The notes under the pieces are model-generated. The model was given only the letters and a program-made list of their open reading frames with translations. It had not been told where the DNA came from and searched no databases. Shown in pieces: positions 22,156 to 33,911 of a stretch of 64,000 bases of DNA. Position 1 is the stretch's first letter. Every line of letters starts with the position of its first letter. This DNA comes from Physcomitrium patens (Eukaryota; Streptophyta; Bryopsida; Funariales; Funariaceae), in the NCBI RefSeq assembly GCF_000002425.4, contig NC_037253.1:2235958-2299957 (forward strand), in the 5' to 3' direction. The translations under genes were made by a program, and so were the position numbers.

Positions 22156-22282
22156 TACAAAATAGATATTAATTCATTTTTGAAAAATATTGATAAAATA
22201 TATTAATAGTCCATATAATAGGAAATTTAGGAGGATGGATGAGTGATTTAATTCTTAAAAGTAGTTAATTATAGAATTACGG

Positions 22283-23297
22283 TGTCGTATTACGTGCTTT
22301 CTCGCTCGAGAACGTGTTGGGTATCTAGCTATAGAAGGTAGTATGGAGATTCGCTAATATTCAAGCAGTCTATCGGTTTTTGACTGTTGGAATATAAACT
22401 ACTACGAAAATATACCATAAATCTATATGGATGTCCTTTGACTGCTCGTCGAAGTCCTTTTTGTCCCTGCCCGTAGGTCTCTAGACATTACAGAGAACCC
22501 CCAATAACTCAAATTGCTAATCTTCAATAACGCTTTATACTCACGATCTTGTATCCACTGACTCTCTCGTTAGATTAACCCAATAAATTTCATTCACTCC
22601 GCATACTCAATCCTATAGACACCCTTTTAATTCTTCAATCATAGACGTAACTTCGATTTCACAAAACATTCAAGAGTAATCACACCCACTTCATTAAAAA
22701 TCTCGATTCACCAATACAATACTGACTTCAGCAACGATTGCCTTAGACTTCCCAAAACCCTACAAAGAAAAAAAACCTCAATTTTCTATCTTTTTTCTCC
22801 TCCCAAAGCATGAAGCTAGCTCTCCGACCTTTCTAAAAAAATCTTATTCTCTCTCCCTTCATTTCTTAATCTATCTTCTCTTTTAACCCTAATTCTCTCC
22901 TTTTTCAAATCCTAGCCTCTAAATTTCTTCAATCTTTCGTCTTGGATCCGGAATTGGCTCCCGCCGTCAGCGCTTTCTCTGACCAATTCAGGTCTCATAT
23001 TGGCTAAGAGGCTCGTACTAAGATTTGGATTCGATGTCTTGAAATTGGATCCAATTGGCTCTTCGAACCAGGTTCACCCGTCATCAAATTGGTCCTTTTC
23101 TTTTCTGCTGACTCCTGTTATTGGAATCAAACGGAGCATTTCAGTATGCCCTAGCTGACTATAACGAGGTGACCGACCCTGGCCTCTCAGTATTTGCACT
23201 GGAATTGGTCGTTGCTTCCAATATTTGAGGTAACTGAACATTAATAAAAATCCCCTTTCTTTATATTTTCACGGTATACTCGTGTTACAACACGACA
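22283..23297 (-). repeat. 3' LTR of H
   Basis: 1015 bp, about 95% identical by eye to 29282-30296. CCAATT/AATTGG motifs are frequent. The part at about 22960-23110 is related to E coding sequence. Confidence 0.9.
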
Positions 23298-23329
23298 TCT
23301 ACCCCCTCTGAACCTGTGCATCCTCCGGT

Positions 23330-24643
23330 ATGCACCAATTTATCCAGTTACTCTTTGATTTAAAATATATTCTCTACGTCTTTGTCTAGTTTGTCTTCGT
23401 CGCCTTTATTATCCAAACCACTTTCTTCTTCTTGCTGCAAAATCTCTATACCTTCATTAAGGTCTTCCATATTCATCTCCACGTGTCTTCATTTAAATAT
23501 TTTTACTCGCTTCCCTGCAATTGGTATTTTCAATTTTGTACCATCTAACTCCCATAATGAGTAAATCGCATTATCATGAACAGTTGTTACTACATATGGT
23601 CCAAACCAACGTTCTGAAAATTTCCGCAAAGTACTATATTGATTATCCAGACTATTGTCATAAACAAGTACCTAGTCACCTTCCTTGATTGCATTAGGTC
23701 TCGATCAATGTTGCTTATCGAATCGTGCCATATTTTGTAACCTTGTTCTTTTTAACCTTTCCAATGCTATCTGCACATCTTCCGATCTTTGCTCCAATTG
23801 TTGAATCCTAATAGCCAAAAGTTCTTCTCTTGTTAATCCATCTTCCCATGGTGGCATACTCCAAGTAAGTACCTTTTCTTCAATCGGCATAATTGGTTTT
23901 CAAACTGTCATAAGTTCTACTGGCATATATCCCGTCACTGAACTATGTGTTGTTCGATCAGTCCATAATGTAAATGACAAAAGCCGTGGCCACTCTTTAA
24001 CTTTCCCATTACAAGCTTTAACTAATGCTTTCACAATTGGTGGGTGACTACGTTCGCTTTTTGCATTCCCTTCCGGATTATAAGCAGTAGTCAGTGATAG
24101 TTTAACTCCACATCTTTCAAAGAACTTATGAGCTTCTTGTGCATTTAATTCTCCAAGATTTGCAGTGATTTTTCCTATGCATCCGTAGCGGCAAATGACA
24201 TCTTCAAGCAAAAACCTACAAATCCCCTCTGTAGATTTTGTCCTCAATGCTCTTCCTTCTACTTGATTTGATAAATCTTCACGAGCTAAAATCAAATATC
24301 TCATCTGCCATAACCCAACTGGCATAATAACCAAATCAACAATCCATTTAAAATGAATAGCCAGAGGATACGTAGGATGAAGACCATCTCGATGTCAGAT
24401 ATTAGAATACGATTGACAAATTTCACATGACTCTACAAATGAGAGTACATCTCGATACATATTTTTCCACCAATATCGTTCCTTGAGTTTAGCAAAAGTA
24501 GCCCAGATTCCTCTATGCCCTACCCATAAACTATCATGAAACTCTTTTAATAATTTTAGTTTTTCTTCCTTTTTGCCTATCACTCGTTGTGGCATCCCAA
24601 TTCCTTTCTTCAGTCTCTTCCATAAGAATCCATCTCGAAGCAA
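23330..24643 (-). pseudogene. Element H integrase
   Basis: The zinc-binding HHCC part is in 24395-24643 (HDSLWVGHRG and CEICQSY). The core is 23900-24334: the second catalytic Asp region reads TANLGELNAQEA where Asp-Asn-Gly is expected, so Asp appears lost; the Glu region YNPEGNAKSER is kept. WTDRTTHSSVTGYMPVEL follows, a block I recall from fungal elements. A C-terminal part is at 23705-23890. The lost Asp would abolish integration. Confidence 0.75.
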
Positions 24644-24944
24644 AAATCCATATACTTTTTTTCTTATTTATTTGAATTTTTCTGTAGACTAATTTTTGTG
24701 CTTAGTCAAGGTATTCAAGTAATGACCAATATCTAATAATTCTCCTTCATAAGATTCTTCAAAGAAATAGCTTGTCTTCTCTGTTGAGATTTGATATTGA
24801 ATAGAATTTCAATTCGACGTCATCAATGTCTTCAACCATTTTGTCCTCCCTCTCGTATCTTACTAGAGATAGCATGTCTGCTACTAAATTATCCTTCCCA
24901 GTAACATGCTTAAATTCTGGATTTAGTGACTTAATATAAGCAAT

Positions 24945-25532
24945 CTATCTCAACATTGTAATATCTGGCGTTGAACAGTTAATAATCATTCCAAGCAATG
25001 GCAAGCAATCTGTTTCAATTACTACTGTTGCCTCAATCAAATAGTCCTTTTCAGCTTTCATAGCCGAAACAACTCCCCAAAGTTCTCTTTTAACTTGCGA
25101 ATATGCACGTTGACAAATACTTAAAACTTTAGCTCCAAATCGAACTACGAATCTATTTCCACTTGAATCATCTTGACCCACAACCCATGCAAAGGCAATT
25201 GGACCAGTGACCACAGTAAGAATCACTGGTCTATTACACTTATAATCAACCTTCCTTAATATTGAAGGTGACATCAATAATTTTTTCAATCTTTGCATTG
25301 CTTGAATATGCCTTTCTTCCTATTTAAATCGGTAGCCCCTGCATAACAGTTTATATAATGGATCTGCTATGTGAGCATAATGAGGGATCCAGATTCGATA
25401 AAATACACATGCACCTAAAAACCTGCAAACCTCTATTAAAGAATCACAATCCTCTTTCATCCTTCCAATTGCATCAACTTTAGTTGGATCTGGTTTTCTT
25501 CCGTAAGATCTACATAAATATCCAAAAATCAC
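24945..25532 (-). pseudogene. Element H RNase H and RT thumb
   Basis: The frame 25320-25532 holds the RT connection (GYLCRSYGRKPDPTKVDAI, then FLGACVFYRIWIP). 24945-25298 holds RNase H, with FGAKVLSICQRAYSQVKREL and the TDCLPLLGMI block. The two frames are offset by a frameshift. Confidence 0.75.
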
Positions 25533-25538
25533 AACCTC

Positions 25539-26084
25539 TCATACTATAAATATGGACTTCATATCTGATAATGTAAGATGAACTTCTCGAAGCCGAGTTA
25601 AAATCTTTTTATAATCTTGTATATGATCAACAACATATTTGCGACACCCCCTCTTGTCTAGAGTTTCATCCTTGTCTCCTTCTTTGCTCCTTTTTATAGA
25701 AACATCATCCAAAAAAGGCATAGTCTTCTCCGGAATAAAATCTCTCAATACCTTATTCATTCCATTCATCATATGCACAACTGAGTTGGTTGCACCTTGA
25801 GGAAGAGTGCACATTCTAATCAATCTAAGTGTTGTCTTCATCATCGTTATATCTCTACTTCCTTCGGCAAGTTGAAATTGATCATAACCTAAATACAAGT
25901 CACCCATTGAATAGATCGCCCTTCTTGCAAATGCCTCAGTAAATTCATCCACAATAGGTCCAATTCCTGTGTTCCTGACAGTTATTGCATTCACCGGTTG
26001 CATATCTTGAATAAACCATAGTGACCCATTCTTCTTAGGTATCGTAAACCATCGACTAGAATACGGCACAAATGAGGGTTCCAA
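25539..26084 (-). pseudogene. Element H reverse transcriptase core
   Basis: 181 open codons: FTIPKKNGSLWFIQDMQPVN, GDLYLGYDQFQLAEGSRD, TLPQGATNSVVHMM, and an active site MPFLDDVSIK in place of the YxDD box common in plant elements. The NAITVRNTGIGP and FLDD combination is what I remember for fungal Ty3 lineages. The N-terminus overlaps the previous frame (26056-26760). Confidence 0.8.
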
Positions 26085-27330
26085 TATTTTTCATCTTTAT
26101 CTTTTTTCTTAATAGTTCCACCAATTTAGGTAAATGTGTCTTCGATACTGGAATCGGTCTTTGATTCCAAGGTACATGTAGTATAGTGAAGATAACCATA
26201 GGTGTTATAATATTCGGATCCACACACTCAATTTCATGAGATTCGAAGGTAAACGATCTACCTTGTTTAGCCAACATCTTTTTGAAGCAAGTAATTTCCT
26301 TCAGCAATAAAGAACCATCAAAACCAATCTTCAATTCTTCAAAATTCTCTTTAGTAAACTGATGTCCAATACTCATTGGATCTATTAAACTTGCTTCTTT
26401 TGATGCTTCTCTCATTTGTTCCTTAGAATCTTCTGATAATCGTTTGGCAACAGGCTTTACCTTCTTATCTACCATTTTATATCTTGTCTCTACAGTGACT
26501 TTTGGTGCTTGAAAAGATTCAAGTATGGTATAAACCTCTCTTGAATGAATCTCAACAATCTTATCATTATCTCCTAACCCAATAGATGTAATCAATTCCA
26601 ATGAATCTTCCAGTCCATTTTCTTCATAAACACCTAAAATCCTCTCATCATCTTGCAATGTACCTAATTTGTGTAATTCTCCTTCAATATTATATAATCT
26701 TTTTCTTTCTTTTCTTTTAAAATCATCAACTTTCTTATACATAATATTTCCATTCTCCAATATACCAATAAAACTCGCATCAAAGGCACCTTTATCTTGC
26801 GAGAGTACCTCCTCTTTTGTACCTCCATAATCTCGCTTTATAGTGGTACCTCCCCAAAATCCTTAAATCCTTCAACAATCTTTGGCAATGGTTTCTCCCT
26901 CAACCTATCTCGATTCCATTCATGGTTAGAAGATACTGTTAGAAATTGTACAGCTTTCTTTCCCATCTTTGCTACGTACCCTGCATAAGCAAAACCATCG
27001 CCAAGTACTTTTGTTTCCATCCGTGTTGCCGTAATATAAGGTTGTCTTAAAATCAACGGATAAGATGTTGTATCTTGAACAAAAAAATATTACTCCATTG
27101 CAACATCCCCAATCCGAATTTTGACATTTGGACAAGCTCCATATAATTCGCCCCATGTGTTATTAGTTACTCGTATTGCCCATCCATGTTCCATATCAAT
27201 TGGCTATTTTTGCTTCTTATAAAGATCTTTAGACATAAGATTTATTTCAGAACCATGGTCGACTAAAGCAACAATTGGTTCTTCTATATCTCCTACTTTC
27301 ACCAATACCTCAGTAGTTGCCCTTGCCCAA
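26056..27330 (-). pseudogene. Element H protease and linker
   Basis: Protease is at about 27240-27300 with VALVDHGSEINLMSKDLY; the Asp is kept but Gly replaces the usual Ser/Thr spacing (D-H-G-S). Next come NNTWGELYGACPNVKIRIGD, QPYITATRMETKVLGDG and KKAVQFLTVSSNHEWNRD, blocks I recall near fungal proteases. The 234-codon frame 26056-26760 is the acidic linker leading to RT. Confidence 0.7.
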
Positions 27331-27350
27331 TACTTTTGAGTATAATGGCT

Positions 27351-29210
27351 CTAAGTTTTCATTTCCTTATCACTATAATCTTCGAAACGTACTCGTTGAT
27401 TATACCCATTCTTTTCATTTGTTGATTGCTTGTAACCAATATCAACCTCTTCTTTATCTTTATATATTCTTGCATCAATAGCATGACTCATTCCAATTTC
27501 ACCCATTAATTGCCTCTTTTGCTTAATGCTGTCAATAATAACATCATGAAACTCTTTCTTTCCAATTTCCAAAACTTCTTTCAATGTGAATTCCATCTTA
27601 GCATTTAATATACGTTCTTCCAACTCTCTTTTCAAATTTGTTGCCGCTTCAATGTCAGAAAGTAGCTTATAAGCAATTGATTTGCCCTTATCTTTTGTCT
27701 ATCTTATTTTTTCTTCTAATGATGCTGAGGTATCCTTTACAGGCAATTCTTGTGAAGCTGCCTCCCGAGCCTTGTCTCCTCGAATTTGCCTCTTAGAAGA
27801 ATTTTCTTCTCTCGTATCATCAAAATTTCCTCGTCTCTTTTCTTCCATCAAAGCTTCATGTTGGCTCTTAGCAATATATGCATGAACTGAAAGAGATTAA
27901 ACAGGATCCTCCCAACCTATTGCACCTCATATTGTAGCTGCAGTCCTCAATAGCGCTTCTCGAGATAATTTCCCTTCTTTCATTGTAGAAATGGCAGAAG
28001 CCCAAAATTCACTAGTTTTCGTACTTCCACCAAGGTCATCATCTACTCTAGCACCATAACTTGCACTTTCTCGTGTTGCTGTTTTGCGCTCTTTTAGGTA
28101 ATCTTGAACCAACGCTCTCATTCTTCCCTTACCAAAATTGGTTTGAAGAAGATCCTCCCTATCTTTTAATGCTATCTTTCCATCTTTCCAGCAAATAATT
28201 CCTTGTCGTATCATATTATTAAATTCATTGCAATCTTTCCTAGTGTATGAAGCGTCATGACATCAAATGCATCTTCGTATATATCTTTGTTTTGAAACAT
28301 TCTTTGAATTATTTTTAGAAGTATTCTCTTCAAGTCTTGCCAATTTGATTTGAAGATCTTGCATTCATTGCATAATTTCTTCCATCCCCATATCTGCTTT
28401 CTTTGATAAGGATGTCGAAGGTTGAACAGTAGGTATTGTTGGTGGTGTTGTATGTACTGGAGCTTTGGGTGCTTGTATTGTTTTTGGAATATTGCTCCTA
28501 TCCTTCCTCCTTTCTCCTTTTGTAAACAATCCCACTACATCTTCAACGTTCTTCCACTTTGTTGTTAATCCTTCATCTTCTTCTTTGTCTTCAAGAAGGA
28601 GTTCTAATTTCCCTTGCAATTCTCCATCAGCAGCTTGAAGAAATAGATCAACTTTGTTCGGCTCCAATGTCAATTTTTCTACCTTCGATAATTGAGAGTA
28701 CTGCCTCTCAAATTCCCTTAGTAGCTATGTTGCTTGCAAATTCTTATTAGGCCGTTCAATCCATTCTAGAAATAGCTTCTTAGTAACGCAATCAACATCT
28801 TCTAAGAAATATTTGACTTTCAATGCATGTGAGAAAACCTCCCATGAATTCCCATAATGATCCGTAATCGATGTAATATGGTCTCTTATCTCTAGTATCG
28901 TAGCAAGTCCAAATAATTCAACCATTTTCTTCTCAGAAACCTGATTAAATTCCATTTCACGAACATAACATCTTAAATACTTTGAAATATTCCTTCCATC
29001 AAATTGATCAATTTTATTGACCACTGCTTGCAATGCTTTGGTTGCCAAAGCTTCTTTTCGATCATTGCTTTGTTGTTGCTGCATTGATAATGAGAAGGCT
29101 TGAAACATACTAGTAATAGACGGATCCATGTGCATACCTTCTCCTTTAAAAGAACCCCCACAAGAAACTCTTCCCAAAGATCCTTCAAAATTTTTATTTT
29201 CATTTTCCAT
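27351..29210 (-). pseudogene. Element H gag
   Basis: Starts at 29210 (MENENKNFEGSLGR), about 70 bp past the LTR, and is open for 161 codons with a gag-like QFDGRNISKYLRCYVREME block. Further frames at 28365-28673, 27927-28214 and 27351-27635 continue it with frameshifts. No clear CCHC knuckle is seen; a Cys/His pair near 28250 is not convincing. Confidence 0.7.
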
Positions 29211-29260
29211 AAAAATAAAAATAAAATCAAACGAAATCCAATACCTTCCATTTCAAGCTT

Positions 29261-29277
29261 TCACGTCAGATTCACCA
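29261..29277 (-). promoter_or_regulatory. tRNA-type primer-binding site of H
   Basis: On the minus strand, 4 nt after the 5' LTR, the sequence is TGGTGAATCTGACGTGA. It begins with TGG as for tRNA 3' CCA priming. I cannot name the tRNA. Confidence 0.5.
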
Positions 29278-29281
29278 CTTA

Positions 29282-30296
29282 TGTCGTATTACATGCTTTC
29301 CTGCTCGAGAACGCACTGGGCGTCTGGTTGTAGAAGGTAGTATGGAGATTCGCTAATATTCAAGCAGTCTATCAGTTTTTGACTGTTGAAATATAAACAA
29401 TTACAAGAATATATTGTAAATCTATACGGATGTCCTTCGACTGCTCGCCAAAGTCCTTTTTGCCCTAGCCGATAGGTCTCTAGACATTACAGAGAACCCC
29501 GAACAACCCAAACTACTAATCTTCGATACCGCTTTATACTCACGATCTTCTATCCACTGACTGTCTCATTAGATTAACCCAATAAATTTCATTCACTCCG
29601 CACACTCAATCCCACAGATACCTTTTTAATTCTTCAATCATAGACGTAACTTCGATTTCACAAAACATTCAAGAGTTATCACATCCACTTCATTAAAAAT
29701 CCCGATTCACAAATACAATACCGACTTTAGCAACGATTGCCTTAGACTTCACAAAACCCTATGAAGAAAAAAAACCTCAATTTTTTATCTTTTTTTCCCT
29801 CCCAAAGCATGAAGCTAGCTCTCCGACCCTTCTAAAAAAATCTTATTCTCTCTCCCTTCATTTCTTAATCTATCCTCTCTTTTAACCCTAATTCTCTCCT
29901 TTTTCAAATCCTAGCCTCTAAATTTCTTCAATCTTTCGTCTTGGATCCGGAATTGGCTCCCGCCGTCAGCGCTTTCTCTGACCAATTCAGGTCTCATATT
30001 GGCTAAGAGGCCCGTAGTAAGATTTGGATTGGATGTCTTGAAATTGGATCCAATTGGCTCTTCGAACCAAGTTCACCTGTCATTGAATTGGTCCTTTTTC
30101 TTTCAGCTCATTCTTGTTATTGGAATCGAACGGAGCATTTCAGTATGCCCCAACTGACTGTAACGGGGTGACTGACCCTGGCCTCTCAGTATTTGCACTG
30201 GAATTGGTCGTTGCTCCCAATATTCGAGGTAACTAAACATTAATAAAAGTCCTCTTTCTTTATATTTTCACGGTCTACTCGTGTTACAACACAACA
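29282..30296 (-). repeat. 5' LTR of H
   Basis: 1015 bp, equal in length to the 3' copy. Ends in ACACAACA on the plus strand. The stretch at about 29960-30115 is the shortened form of the E-like sequence seen in the solo LTR at 12100-12430. Confidence 0.9.
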
Positions 30297-30964
30297 ACGA
30301 TTAAAATCTTGAGAATCAAGGAAAAGTATATAGGAGTTGTAGAGGTTAATTAAGGTGCCAGACTGTGATAGTCATGAGCCGAGGGCCATCGCTGTGATAG
30401 TGTGAGCCGGGGTAAGCTTGGTGCTACCTCTTTTCTTTTGTTTGTTATTTTCTTTGAATAAGAAGATTGAGAGTTTTTGAATATTGTGAAGTGTATTATG
30501 GAATGGAAATGTGATTGGTATTATTTGAGAAGAAGAAAGATTGAATGCTGAAATCTGATTGTAGTTCAGTAGATAGAATGAGTCTGTGTTTATGTGAAAT
30601 ACTGTAATGTGAATGGCAGTTCTGTGTGAAGAATTCCAGTGATTGGAGTAAAGGTAATTGTGTGCTGAAAGCTGTGAAGGTGCAATATTACAGTTGAAGA
30701 TTATGAAGGTGAATATATTGGTGGAAATAGCAGTTATTGGTATGACTGCATTGTTGTAAGGAAGAGATCGATAAGGTGAAGGAAGAGATTATAGTTTCCT
30801 TGAGTATTCAGATATTGAAAATAGAGACGATACATTCAGGAGGTAATTGATTGTGTGACCCTAATGTGAATGCTTAAGCAACTAGTCATTTTCTGTATTC
30901 GAATCCCCCTATACAGGTTTATTCTTGGAGTTTTTTTTCGAAATAAGTAAAATAAGCAATCACA

Positions 30965-31810
30965 AGGTGTCTCAGTACAAAGATTTAATTATGGAATTTA
31001 GGAATGTCTTTACATGGTCTTATTTAGATCTAAGAGGGATTCTAGCATACATTGTGGAACATCACATTCCTTTATTTCCTAGTACTATTTCCATTAGACG
31101 AAAAGAACGCATGATGAATCCAAAATTGTACATATAGTAAAAGTAGAATTGGAGCGACTTTTCAAGTTGGATTCATTAAACCAGTAGAAATCACAAGTTG
31201 GATGTCTCCAATGGTATTGATAAAGAAGAAAAATGGAAAATTCCATATATGCATTGATTATAGAGCCTTGAACAAGTATACTTGTAAAGATCACTTCCCT
31301 CTTCCATTCATGAATACCATTCTAGATGAAGTGGCTAGACACGAGCTCTATACTTTTATGGATGGTTACTCAAGCTATAATCAAATTTCAATAGCACCAA
31401 AAGACTAGCATAAAATAGCCTTTATCACACTATGAGGAACATTCATTTATGTAGTCGTGCCTTTTAGTCTTTGCAATGCACCATCTGCATTTCAACGAGC
31501 AATGACATATGCATTCTCGGACCTCTTATACAAGTCAATGATGGTTTTTATTGATGACTTTAGTATTCAATTTAAGGCTATAGACCACTTAAGTTGGGTA
31601 AAAGAGGCATTAACTCGATGTCATCAAATTGGTATAGCCATTAATCTTGAAAAATTTTATTTGGTAGTACGACAAGATGCATTGCTTGGTTATATTGTAT
31701 CTCAAGCAAGGAAAGAACCAAACACTGAGAAGGTTAAAGTGATAGTAGAATTACATCCACCAAAAGATGTGAATGGAATACGGAAGGTTTATGGTCATAT
31801 AGGTTGATAT
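30965..31810 (+). pseudogene. Element F reverse transcriptase
   Basis: Resumes directly after E with SQYKDLIMEFRNVFTWSY. RT blocks: VLIKKKNGKFHICIDYRALN, FPLPFMNTILDEV, FMDGYSSYNQISI, VPFSLCNAPSAFQRAM and active site MVFIDDFSIQ. Frames 30925-31137, 31202-31408 and 31457-31807 are separated by stops. The active-site Asp pair is kept. Confidence 0.85.
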
Positions 31811-32400
31811 AGAGATACCATGAAGGACTATGCAACTTCAATAGCCTCCATCACTAACCTAATGAAGAAGGGGACTAAATTCTAATAGATAGAGGAGTGT
31901 CAAAGAGGATTTGATGAGTTGAAGGATAAACTCACTAGTTTTTCAGTTCTGAGACCTCCAGATTGGTCCAAACCATTTCATATATACTATGATGCTTGAG
32001 TAGTAGCATTAGGAAGCGCGTTATATCAACCAACTAATGGAAGCAAGGTATACTATCCTATAGCATTTGCTAGTAGGTAATTATCAGCAGCAGAGAGAAA
32101 TTACACTACTACAGAACAAGAATGTTTGACAATGGTATTTTCGACAAAGAAATTTTGACATTACTTGATAATGAATCGTGTAGTCATTTTTGTAGACCAC
32201 ATGGCTATCAAATATTTGGTGAATAAGCCAGACTTAAATGCAAGACTTGCATGATGGGTACTACTGCTGGCAGAGTTAGATTATACAGTTCATTACAAGC
32301 CAGGAAAGATGCATCTCCAAGCAGATCATTTGTCAAGAATTTCTAATAAATTGAGAATGAAGGATGTAGATGATGAGTTTTCAGATAGTAAATTATTCAT
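31811..32400 (+). pseudogene. Element F RNase H
   Basis: Recognisable as VLRPPDWSKPFHIYYDA, FASRxLSAAERNYTTTEQEC and FVDHMAIKYLVNKPDLNAR (x is a stop). Four or more stops break the frame. Confidence 0.7.
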
Positions 32401-32431
32401 GATAAAGGCCATTCCTATATGATACAACCAC

Positions 32432-33667
32432 TTGACAAAAATTTTATCATCTCAAACTTATCCTAAAAGATTAGACAAAGAAGAGAGGCGAAAGATTAGG
32501 GTGAACAGTACACATTTCATCTTATTAGGTGGAAAGCTCTACAGGAGGGGCATTGATGGAATTCTAAGAAGATGCATGATATATGAAGAAGTTCCTATTA
32601 TCCTAGAAGCTTGCCATGATAGTGCTTGTGGTGGTCATTTTTCAGGAAGACTCACCTCACAAAAAATCTTAAGAGCAGGGTATTTCTAGCCCACTCTCTT
32701 TACAGATGCAGAGGCCCACGCTCGATGTTGTGATACATGCCATGGATATACACATAATGGTCTACACATGCAATTGCCTTTGCATCCACTACTGCCATTA
32801 GCACCTTTAGAACAATGAAGAATTGACTATGTTGGACCTATAGTATCCACTTCTTCAAAGAGAAACCAATTTATTATAGTGGCCATAGAATACTTGACCA
32901 AATGGGCTGAAGCCAAGGGAGTGAAGTGTTTAGATAGTAAACAAACTATAATTTTTTTATATGAAAATATCATTGTAAGATTTGGAAGCCCAAAAATCTT
33001 AATAAGTGATAGAGGAACTCATTTCCTCAATGAGAATGTCAAAGAAATCACATCTATCTTTACCATCTAACATCGAAAAACTACACCTTATCACCCTCAA
33101 ACCAGTGGAAGAGCAAAATGAATGAATCAAACGTTAGTAAGGATTTTACACAAAACTGTAGTAGACAACAAGAAGGATTGGGATGTGAAGCTCACAGCAG
33201 CTCTTTGAGCATATAGATTCACATATAAGGTAACTACAAGTACTACACCATTTGCATTGATGTATGGAATAGAAGCCATTTTACTCATTGAGCTTGAAAT
33301 ACCTTCATTACGGATTGCAAACCAGGAAAGGTTGGACTGGTCGAGATCAGTGAAAGATAAGATGGAACAATTAGAAGCTTTGCATGAGTTTAGAAAAATG
33401 GCAATCCAAAATATTGAGGCCATTCAATGCCAAAGAAAGGTAACTTTTGATAAAAAGATTAAAAAGAGGGCATTGGAGCTTGGTATGTGAGTCATACTTC
33501 AAGATGTACAAAAAATGGAATTCTCAAGAAAATTTGATGCTGTATGGATTCGCCCTTATATTGTGGTGGATGTCTCCACCAACAACTCTATACAATTGAA
33601 GACCTTAGATGGCTCATTATTTCCTACACGAACAATAGGAGAACGGTCTAAAGAATACAAAGTGTGA
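32432..33667 (+). pseudogene. Element F integrase
   Basis: The zinc-binding part (32432-32770) has CHDSACGGHFSGRLTSQKI and CCDTCHGYTHNG. The core includes EYLTKWAEAKGV and ISDRGTHF. The third catalytic position reads TSGRAK, then a stop, then MNQ, so Glu is Lys. The C-terminal part (33257-33490) is open, and the frame ends at KEYKV and a TGA at 33665-33667. No chromodomain follows. Confidence 0.8.
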
Positions 33668-33911
33668 CGATAGGAACAAAATTCTTTTATAGATTATATT
33701 TTTTTAATATCAAATAGTATGTTGGAGAGCAAAATAGAAGCTATAAAAGATCAATATTAATCAACCCTCAAAGACGGTTGATTGGAGATTTATTAGCAAC
33801 CACAAAGGTGAAATACTAGCTAAGTGCCTCTTTTTATAATATTCTTATTATATCTCAAATTTTTCTTCTTCTCTTATTCTTTTTTTATTTCTTTATAGTT
33901 CCAAGAGAGGA
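33668..33911 (+). other. Element F 3' untranslated segment and polypurine tract
   Basis: AT-rich, no ORF. It ends CCAAGAGAGGA, a plausible polypurine tract directly before a TGTTAATATT LTR start. Confidence 0.5.

Larger units (their letters stand above)
22283..30296 (-). mobile_element. Full-length Ty3/gypsy element H
   Basis: 8014 bp with two 1015-bp LTRs, both starting TGT and ending ACA on the plus strand. Flanks are acgg (22279-22282) and acga (30297-30300). Minus-strand order is gag, protease, RT, RNase H, integrase. No chromodomain is apparent. Protease, RT and integrase carry blocks that I associate, from memory, with basidiomycete or ascomycete Ty3 elements. Stops and frameshifts are scattered, but long frames survive (234 and 181 codons). 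Confidence 0.9.
8382..30964 (+). mobile_element. Element E, nested LTR retrotransposon with 795-bp LTRs
   Basis: Both LTRs begin at homologous positions (8382 and 22156) and end in AATCACA (10453 and 30964). Subtracting the elements inserted in each, both LTRs are 795 bp. The flanking target repeat is aggta (8377-8381) versus aggtg (30965-30969). Removing E restores the F reading frame. Inside are a tRNA-type primer site, a broken gag with multiple CCHC motifs, a protease and only the start of RT. Integrase and RNase H are not seen, so this copy is non-autonomous or internally deleted. Confidence 0.9.
22156..30964 (+). repeat. 3' LTR of E (interrupted by full-length H)
   Basis: The parts 22156-22282 and 30297-30964 together make 795 bp and match the 5' LTR. 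Its first base pair step is TA instead of TG, a point mutation. H occupies 22283-30296. Confidence 0.9.
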
